Source: Canna indica
Taxonomy: Eukaryota > Streptophyta > Magnoliopsida > Zingiberales > Cannaceae
DNA length: 64,000 nucleotides
Assembly: GCA_034359265.1 (NCBI GenBank)
Contig: CP136891.1
Location: 90,025,001-90,089,000 of the forward strand
Direction of reading: 5' to 3'
Positions 56,801 through 64,000 of this stretch are shown here, one piece after another (position 1 is the first letter of the stretch; the number at the start of each line of letters is the position of its first letter). Below the pieces are notes generated by a model. It was not told where the DNA came from, did no database searches, and saw nothing but the letters and a program-made list of their open reading frames with translations. Both the position numbers and the translations under genes were made by a program.

Positions 56801-58339
56801 TTGGTGGCGGCTGTGACAAGCTTCGAGTCTGATTTCATGGAGGACTTGAAGACCCAGGCTGCACTCGACCCAACTTACTAGAAGCTGGTGCAGCAAGTTC
56901 AGGACGGTGAAGTTCGCAGATACTTTCTGCAAGATGAACTGTTATATGCAAGAGGAATCCGGGTTTATGTGCCCAACGGAGGAGGGCTGCGAACCCGACT
57001 GCTGCGCGAGTGCCATGATGCGCAGTGGGCTGGTCATCCGAGAGTTGAACGCACTATGGCGTTGATGGCGCGCACCTATTACTGGCCAAAAATGGAGGTG
57101 GACGTTGAGCTCTACGTTCGGACCTGCCTGACTTGTCAAATGGACAAGGTCGAACGGCGCGCCCAGGCGGGGCTGCTGCAACCCATGCCGACCCCCACGA
57201 ATCCATGGATGTCCCTGTCCATGGACTTCATCACCGGATTTCCAGAAGTGAAGGGATTCGATGCTGTGATGGTGGTGGTGGACAGGTTTTCTAAATACGC
57301 CATCTTCAGCCCCTTTGCAAAAGCTGGCACTGCAGAGCGAGCTGCGGAAGATTTCTTCAAGCATGTAGTGAAGTTGTTCGGCTTACCCACCGATATTGTG
57401 AGCGACAGAGATGGTCGTTTCACTGGTCGTTTCTGGGTGCATCTTTTCAAGCTGCTGGGTACCGAACTCAAGTTTTCCACTGCCAATCATCCCCAAACTG
57501 ATGGGCAGACGGAAAGAATCAATCAATTGCTTGAAGAGTACTTGCGACATTACTGCACAGCAAGTCAAAGAAATTGGCTGGAACTCTTAGACTCGGCGCA
57601 GTTTTGCTACAATCTGCACCGGTCCTCAGCAACCAGCTACAGCCCCTTTGAATTGGCCTTAGGCTATCAGCCGCTCACTCCCAGTGAGGTAGCTCTGCAG
57701 AAAAATGAAGGCCCATGTCCTGCTGCCTATAGATATGCCATAAGCAAGCAGGAGATGATTGAAGAAGCAAGGGACAGTCTTGCTAAAGCGGTTCGGCGTA
57801 TGAAGAAGTATGCTGACCAAGGAAGGAGGCCGCTTGAATTCCAAGTTGGAGACAAAGTGATGCTGAAACTTACTCCACAGATTTGGAAGAAGGTAACCAG
57901 TAAGCGATGGCACAAGGGACTGATCCAACGCTATGATGGTCCATTCGAGGTAGTGAAACGAGTAGGAGCTGTCGCCTACCGTTTGGCACTACCCGAGCGG
58001 ATGAAGATTCATCCTACATTCCATGTTAGCTACTTGAAGCCTTTCCATGAAGATGCAGCTAACAGTGAGCGTAACAAGATCAAACGCGCACCCCTCAATG
58101 TCACTAAGGAGTTGGACAAAGAGGTTGACAAAGTACTCGAGCACCGGGTCTTGGGCTACAGCAAGATGAACCGGAGGACTGAGTACTTAGTCCAATGGAA
58201 GGGTCTGCCAACCAGTGAAGCAAGTTGGGAGAAAGACAGTGTCTTATGGCAGTATGAAGACAAAATCCAGCAATACTTGAGCTCTATTCCGACGAGGACG
58301 CCGGCTTCAACTGGTGGGGGTGGTTTGTTAGACCCCTAA
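53894..58339 (+). pseudogene. gag-pol: gag-pol of an autonomous chromovirus, one nonsense mutation
   Basis: It is full length (4,446 bp) from the ATG at 53894 to the TAA at 58337-58339, 14 bp inside the 3' LTR. TAG at 56879-56881 replaces CAG just after DPTY, between RNase H and integrase. Upstream Gag, protease, reverse transcriptase and RNase H are intact; downstream integrase, GPF and chromodomain are intact but separated. No 5' LTR or primer-binding site precedes it, so it has lost its promoter. Small differences include REYEKHFSS in Gag and GHPRVERT for GHPGVERT in integrase. Confidence 0.94.
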
Positions 58340-59617
58340 GCTCATGGATGGCCTAAGTGTCGCACCTCGGGCACGGACAGGCCATGGGCGTCTAAAACAG
58401 AGGCAATTTGGTGGCTTTGCTGAATGTAGACAGCTCATGTGCGCAATGGCATGGGTGTCGCTCACGGCGCACGGCAGGAGGCCGGGTGCGCATTGGCGTG
58501 GGCAAGGCATGGCGGGCAGCAGCCTATGTGCGCGGAGGCATAGGCACAAGCAAGACTTGGCGTCGCCCGGATGCACAGCAAAGCAGTCCCGCACGGGGCG
58601 GGGCGTGGAGCAGTCCCGCACGGGGCGGGGCGTTGCAAAGTCCCGCACGGGGCGGGGCGTGACGCACTCCCGCCCGGGGCGGGGCGTGGCGAGAGAAAGT
58701 CCCGCAACGGGCGGGGCAATTCTAGATGTTGCGGAGCAGCGGAGTCCCGCGTGTGCAATGGCGCGGGGCAGTGCGCAACATGGACCATGGCGGGGCGCGG
58801 GCGCGCGCAACACCAGCCGTGGCGAGAGATTTCCCCGTGCGCGCCAAGGCACGGGCGGGAGCAAATGCATGGCTGCTCATGACGGACATTGCGGAGAGCG
58901 CGGGTGTGCGCACCGCGCTGGGCGAGCGCTGCACTCGGCATGTGCGGGCGCTGCACTCGGCAAATGCGGGCGCTGCATGGGCTGCAAGCGCCCAGCTCAG
59001 CTGCTTGCTACAGTGAGCGACCAGGTGGCTTGGCTGGGCCCAAGACCTGATCAAACTGAAGTTCTTGGACCCAACAGCAGTTGCGGCAGTTACTCGGCAG
59101 TAACTCAAGCAGTTCTAACTGACCCAGCAGTAACTTAGCAGTTCTAACTGACCCAGCATGATGTTCCTTCATCCAAAGGCTGAGATTGATTGGTCTACTC
59201 GAGATTCACCCTATAAAAGGGCTGTGAGTTGTATGTGCAAGGGTTGGCTGTGTTGGCTGGCTGTGTTGGCTGGTTGTGTTGGCTGGTCTTGAGAGTGCAA
59301 GTGTGTGTGTGTTGTAACCTCATCCTCTTGTACATCCTTGTGAGCGAGATTGAGAGTCTTTGGCAGGAAGCACAAGCCCCGGGCTGGTGGGCGAGTCATC
59401 TTTGTTGGAGACATTTTGAAGGGTTTTTGCCCGTACTTGTAAGTACTTTATAATACAAGTAAACGGTTTCCCTTCAGCTTTGCTTTCTTGTTATCTTGCT
59501 GCTCGAACCTCTGTTTGTAATTGAGAAAAGGCTGGTTGAGAATTGTGCATGGTTCTCAACGCCGCACGGTGGCAATTTGAGTCGGAAAAACATATCCTCA
59601 AATTGAGCCCTGTGACA
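58326..59617 (+). repeat. LTR Q, complete, long subtype with mosaic ends (1,292 bp)
   Basis: It begins TGTTAGACCCCTAAGCTC after a polypurine tract. The U3 is of the long type with GC-rich repeats (58585-58721) and hairpins (58522-58545, 58834-58855). Its U5 end (CAAATTGAGCCCTGTGACA) is of the short-LTR subtype. TATA box at 59212-59218. Confidence 0.92.
58522..58545 (+). repeat. Hairpin in LTR U3, 7-bp perfect stem
   Basis: Arms GCCTATG and CATAGGC enclose the loop TGCGCGGAGG. The related site in LTR A (1789-1812) has GTCTATG opposite CATAGGC, one G-T pair. Confidence 0.7.
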
Positions 59618-59620
59618 AGT
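59618..59620 (+). other. LTR-LTR junction of three bases (AGT)
   Basis: The complete U5 end of LTR Q (TGTGACA) is followed by AGT and then the complete U3 start of LTR R (TGTTAGAC). AG equals the spacer between LTR and primer-binding site, and T equals the base between polypurine tract and LTR. Confidence 0.85.
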
Positions 59621-60800
59621 TGTTAGACCCCTAAGCTCATGGATGGCCTAAGTGTCGCACCTCGGGCACGGACAGGCCATGGGCGTTCCATTTCAGAGGT
59701 ATTGTATTAAGTTTTGTGGCTTTGCAGATCATAAGTTGCTCAAGTGCACAATGACTTGGGCACTGCTCACGGCGCATGGGCAAACAGCGTGCGCACGGGC
59801 GTGGGCAAGACTCGGCGGGCAGCTGTCTATGTGCGCAAAGGCATAGGCAGGACAGATTCGGCATCGCCAAGTGCGGGGCAAGGCCTGGCCCGCCCGGGAC
59901 GGTGCGTGGCGAGAAAAAGTCCCGCCACGGGCGGGGCAATTCTAGATGTTGCGGAGCAGCGGAGTCCCGCGTGCGCAATGGCGCGGGGCAGTGCGCAACA
60001 TGGACCATGGCGGGGCGTGGGCGCGCGCAACACCAGCCGTGGCGAGAGATTTTCCCGTGTGCGCCAAGGCACGGGCGGGAGCAGATGCATGGCTGCTCAT
60101 GACGGACATTGCGGAGAGCGCGGGTGTGCGCACCGCGCTGGGCGAGCGCTGCACTCGGCATGTGCGAGCGCTGCACTCGGCAAGTGCGGGCGCTGCATGG
60201 GCTGCAAGCGCCCAGCTCAACTGCTTGCTGCAGTGAGCGACCAGGTGGCTTGGCCGAGCCCAAGCCCTGATCAAGCTCAAGTCCGGACCCAACAGCAGTT
60301 GCGGCAATTACTCGGCAGTAACTCAAGCAGTTCTAACCGACCCAGCAGTAACTTAGCAGTTCTAACTGCCCCAGCATGATGTTCCTTCATCCAAGGGCTG
60401 AGATTGCTTGGTCTACTCGAGATTCACCCTATAAAAGGGCTATGGGTTGTATGTGAAAGGGTTGGCTGGTCTTGAGAGTGCAAGTGTGTGTGTGTTGTAA
60501 CCTCATCCTCTTGTACATCCTTGTGAGCGAGATTGAGAGTCTTTGGCAGGAAGCACAAGCCCCGGGCTGGTGGGCGAGTCATCTTTGTTGGAGACATTTT
60601 GAAGGGTTTTTGCCCGTACTTGTAAGTACTTTATAATACAAGTAAACGGTTTCCCTTCAGCTTTGCTTTCTTGTTATCTTGCTGCTCGAACCTCTGTTTG
60701 TAATTGAGAAAAGGCTGGTTGAGAATTGTGCATGGTTCTCAACGCCGCACGGTGGCAATTTGAGTCGGAAAAACATATCCTCAAATTGAGCCCTGTGACA
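59621..60800 (+). repeat. LTR R, complete 5' LTR
   Basis: It is 1,180 bp, TGTTAGAC to CCCTGTGACA, short subtype. It is followed by AG and a primer-binding site. TATA box at 60430-60436. Confidence 0.93.
60430..60436 (+). promoter_or_regulatory. TATA box of LTR R
   Basis: TATAAAA in the conserved LTR context, upstream of the gag-pol that starts at 60982. Confidence 0.75.
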
Positions 60801-60802
60801 AG

Positions 60803-60814
60803 TGGTATCAGAGC
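60803..60814 (+). other. Primer-binding site for initiator tRNA-Met
   Basis: TGGTATCAGAGC lies two bases after the end of LTR R. Confidence 0.92.
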
Positions 60815-60981
60815 CCCAGGTTCGTACCAACGGTGGTGGCAATCGACTCTACTCGACGGTTGAATTCTGTCACAAGACGGAGGCCAGCTGCTCTTGAACT
60901 TGCGGTGGGCACAAGTTCTTGTTTTGCTCCTGTTCGGTTCTGTCCAGAAGTGAATTCTGCAGAAGTAGCCCCTGAACGTGG

Positions 60982-63900
60982 ATGCTGCGGATGGACGCTC
61001 TGAGGGAACGCGTCTCTGCTGTCGAGGCATTGCTCGGCAATGCCCCGGAGGACTCGGACGGTACTGTGTTCGAAATGCTCAACCTGATCGTGGCAGATGT
61101 GGTGAATCTGCGCATGCAACTTGCGGTGGTCCAGCAAGCTGTTACCAGTACCGAGCGCGCTGAACGCGCTGAAGCCTCCAAGTCCAGATTGAAGGTGCCG
61201 GAACCACAACCCTTCAACGGCACCCGAAGTTCTAAAGAGCTGGAGAACTTCCTGTGGGACGTTGAACAATACTTTGCTACTGCCCATGTCCCCAAGTGCG
61301 ATCAAGTCACCTTTGTCACCATGCACTTGGCCGGTGATGCCAAGCTGTGGTGGAGAACTCGGGAACGCGAAGCTGTAACCGGTGGTCGTTCAACAATTGA
61401 AAGCTGGGACGATTTGAAGAAGGAGTTGCGGGAACAATTCCTTCCATGCAACACCTCCTGGATGGCTCGGGAGGCACTGTGCCGGCTTCGCCATACTGGT
61501 TCTATTCGAGAGTATGTAAAACATTTCAGTTCTCTTTTACTTGATATTACTGAAATGTCGGATGCAGATCAGCTTTTCAATTTTATGAGAGGACTGCAGC
61601 CTTGGGCGCAACTTGAATTGCGTCGCCAAGGTGTGAAGGACCTTCAGTCGGCGATGGCCCGTGCGGACGCACTGGTGGAGCTGAACACCGGCTGGGGTGA
61701 TCATGGTCCTGCTCGTCCAAGGATGCAGGGCAAAGCCAAGTTTCCACCGCCCAACAAGCAGTCGGGCAAGGGCGGTAGAAAGCTCCCTAAACCAGGGAAT
61801 CGAAGGGCCAAAGAGGCGGAGACTAGCAAGAAGGACCCGAAGTCTAACTCGGGGTGCTTTATCTGCACTGGTCCTCATCGCGCAAGGGACTGCCCCAAGC
61901 GTGAACGGCTGACGGCCTTGGTGAATCGATCGGAGGACTCGGAACCTGAAGGAAGTCCACAGGTGGCTCCTCTTCAACTCCTTGGCGCCCTCAGTTCCAA
62001 ACCGAAGCATGAGGCAGAAGGAGGCCTCACTTATGTGAAGGTGTCCCTGAACCAGAAGGACATCACTGCAATGGTGGACACTGGCGCCACACATACGTTC
62101 CTGTCCGATCGAATGGTGCAATCTGTCAACTTGAAGATGCAACCTCTCACCACCTTGATCAAGGCGGTGAACTCGGAAAGCAGACCCATTCTTGGAGTGT
62201 CCAAGAACGCTGAAGTCCAGATTGGAGGATGGACTGGGCTGCTAGATATCATGATCATACCTTTAGATGATTTTGATATGATCCTTGGCAATAACTTCTT
62301 TGTAAAGAACAGTGCAATTGTTGTACCCCATTTGGCTGGGATTTTTGTATCTGATGCTAACAATCCTTGTTTTATAAAAGGATTTCATGGCAGGTCTTTG
62401 AAAGGAAGCCATGACGAGAAGCTGACGGCCATGCAATTGGCCAAAGGATGGAAGAAGGGCCATCCTACTTTCTTGGCAGCCATCTACGAGCTGGAACAAG
62501 GAGATGAACCTGCTGCTCAAGTTCCTGACTCGGTGCAAAAATTGCTGGGCGAATATGTAGATGTCATGCCCGACGCGTTGCCGCCGGGACTGCCCCCGCA
62601 CAGGGCAGTGGACCACAAAATAGAGCTTTATCCGGGAACGATGCCCCCTGCCAAAGCCCCTTACCGGATGTCGCCCAAAGAACTGATGGAGTTGCGCAGC
62701 CAGCTCCATGACTTGCTTGAATCTGGAAAGATCCAGCCCTCAAAGGCCCCTTTCGGAGCCCCAGTTCTATTCCAGCAGAAGCAGGATGGTTCACTGCGTT
62801 TGTGCGTGGACTATCGAGGGCTGAACAAGGTCACTGTGAAGAACAAGTACCCTATCCCGTTGATAGCAGACCTGTTCGACAGGCTGAGCGGAGCAGTCTT
62901 CTTTACAAAGCTCGACCTGCGATCTGGATATTGGCAGGTGCGCATAGCCGCTGGTGACGAGCAAAAGACCACTATGGTGACTAGATATGGTGCATTTGAG
63001 TTTCTTGTGATGCCGTTTGGACTTACAAATGCCCCGGCTACTTTTTGTAATCTTATGAACAATGTCTTCTATGATATGCTGGATTGTTATGTTGTGGTGT
63101 ACTTAGATGACATTGTAGTCTATAGTCGGTCTTTGGATGAACATTTGATGCACCTAGACGCAGTGTTTAGACGTCTAAGGGAGCATCAACTCTATGTAAA
63201 GAGGGACAAGTGTGTGTTTTGTACTCCGGAGATCAAGTTCCTTGGTCACGTGGTGGGATACGGGAAGGTTAGAATGGATCCAAGAAAAGTGGAAGCCATC
63301 AGAGATTGGCCTGTTCCAAGCAATGTCGGAGAGCTCAGAAGCTTCCTGGGCTTGTCCAATTATTACCGAAAGTTCATCAAAGGGTACTCGCAGGGAGTAG
63401 CCCCTCTCACTGATTTGTTGAGGAAGGATCATTCATGGGAATGGAATCCTGCTTGCCAAGAGGCCTTTGAAAGGTTGAAGACACAGATAACTTCAGAACC
63501 TGTGTTGAAGCTCCCAGACTTCAACAAGACCTTCGAGGTGCACACCGATGCATCCGACAGGGCTGTCGGTGGAGTGCTTGTTCAAGACGGGCACCCAGTT
63601 GCATTCGAGAGTTGGAAACTCAAGCCTGCAGAACAGCGCTATTCAGCGCATGAGCGAGAGATGTTGGCGGTGCTGCACTGCCTTCGAATGTGGAGAGTCT
63701 ATCTCCTGGGCACTACCTTCTTGGTGAAAACAGATAATGTGGCAAACACTTTCTTTCAAACCCAGAAGAAGCTGACTCCAAGGCAGGCTCGGTGGCAAGA
63801 ATACTTGGCAGAATATGACTTCCACTGGGAGCATAGGCCTGGGCGACACAACCAGGTCGCTGATGCTCTTAGTCGGAAGGCAGTCGACTTGGTGGCGGCT

Positions 63901-64000
63901 GTGACAAGCTTCGAGTCTGATTTCATGGAGGACTTGAAGACCCAGGCTGCACTCGACCCAACTTACCAGAAGCTGGTGCAGCAAGTTCGGGACGGTGAAG
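60982..64000 (+). CDS. gag-pol: Gag-Pol polyprotein, 5' 1,006 codons, open to window end
   Basis: It starts at the conserved ATG ([18 protein letters not shown]), about 170 bp after the primer-binding site. The frame shows no stop to 64000. It covers Gag, zinc knuckle (C292 to C304), protease DTGA (366), reverse transcriptase with YLDD (707-710) and RNase H with D856, D918 and D961. It ends just before the integrase zinc finger (around VQQVRDGEV). LTR R provides a complete promoter, so this may be a third intact copy, but integrase, chromodomain and 3' LTR lie outside the window. Confidence 0.93.
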   Translation, partial: MLRMDALRERVSAVEALLGNAPEDSDGTVFEMLNLIVADVVNLRMQLAVVQQAVTSTERAERAEASKSRLKVPEPQPFNGTRSSKELENFLWDVEQYFATAHVPKCDQVTFVTMHLAGDAKLWWRTREREAVTGGRSTIESWDDLKKELREQFLPCNTSWMAREALCRLRHTGSIREYVKHFSSLLLDITEMSDADQLFNFMRGLQPWAQLELRRQGVKDLQSAMARADALVELNTGWGDHGPARPRMQGKAKFPPPNKQSGKGGRKLPKPGNRRAKEAETSKKDPKSNSGCFICTGPHRARDCPKRERLTALVNRSEDSEPEGSPQVAPLQLLGALSSKPKHEAEGGLTYVKVSLNQKDITAMVDTGATHTFLSDRMVQSVNLKMQPLTTLIKAVNSESRPILGVSKNAEVQIGGWTGLLDIMIIPLDDFDMILGNNFFVKNSAIVVPHLAGIFVSDANNPCFIKGFHGRSLKGSHDEKLTAMQLAKGWKKGHPTFLAAIYELEQGDEPAAQVPDSVQKLLGEYVDVMPDALPPGLPPHRAVDHKIELYPGTMPPAKAPYRMSPKELMELRSQLHDLLESGKIQPSKAPFGAPVLFQQKQDGSLRLCVDYRGLNKVTVKNKYPIPLIADLFDRLSGAVFFTKLDLRSGYWQVRIAAGDEQKTTMVTRYGAFEFLVMPFGLTNAPATFCNLMNNVFYDMLDCYVVVYLDDIVVYSRSLDEHLMHLDAVFRRLREHQLYVKRDKCVFCTPEIKFLGHVVGYGKVRMDPRKVEAIRDWPVPSNVGELRSFLGLSNYYRKFIKGYSQGVAPLTDLLRKDHSWEWNPACQEAFERLKTQITSEPVLKLPDFNKTFEVHTDASDRAVGGVLVQDGHPVAFESWKLKPAEQRYSAHEREMLAVLHCLRMWRVYLLGTTFLVKTDNVANTFFQTQKKLTPRQARWQEYLAEYDFHWEHRPGRHNQVADALSRKAVDLVAAVTSFESDFMEDLKTQAALDPTYQKLVQQVRDGE

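Overview
This window is plant nuclear DNA made almost entirely of one family of Ty3/Gypsy (Metaviridae) LTR retrotransposons. The family is a chromovirus: a single gag-pol ORF of 1,481 codons ends in an integrase followed by a GPF module and a chromodomain. The primer-binding site TGGTATCAGAGC matches the 3' end of initiator tRNA-Met, as is usual in plants. The only other recognisable sequence is a 614-bp piece of ribosomal DNA (end of the 5' external transcribed spacer plus the first 346 bp of 18S rRNA). The 18S fragment is of land-plant type, and some variable positions remind me of ferns or other non-seed plants, with low confidence. I see no host protein gene, tRNA gene or CRISPR array.

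Layout. 1-9554: plus-strand non-autonomous relatives in the order internal-LTR-internal-LTR-internal-LTR, with each LTR shared by its neighbours. 9555-10168: rDNA. 10169-35857: minus strand, with a truncated gag-pol, an element with two stops, an LTR-LTR junction, an element with an open gag-pol (20710-25155), an element with one stop, a deletion remnant and a non-autonomous element. 35850-44161: plus strand, with scraps, a gag-pol with one stop and a lost 3' end, and a non-autonomous element. 44189-53617: minus strand, with a complete element with open gag-pol (44189-51158) and a pol 3' fragment. 53727-64000: plus strand, with a gag-pol with one stop, two LTRs joined through AGT, and an open gag-pol running off the window.

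How the parts relate. Autonomous copies encode Gag, protease, reverse transcriptase, RNase H and integrase. Non-autonomous copies keep the primer-binding site, polypurine tract, LTRs and a roughly 125-codon coiled-coil stub resembling the Gag N-terminus, so they probably depend on the autonomous copies. Almost no copy has ordinary host sequence at its ends. Copies share LTRs, flip orientation four times, and meet at microhomologies or patchwork filler DNA. One LTR-LTR junction has the form expected of a two-LTR circle. I read the region as a retrotransposon concatemer built by recombination and end joining, probably at or joined to an rDNA locus, though assembly error must be excluded.

A second unusual signal is a family of 22-28-nt hairpins (arms ...TG and CA..., loop about 10 nt, often TGC....GG) scattered through LTRs and non-coding internal regions. 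Arm sequences vary while pairing is kept.
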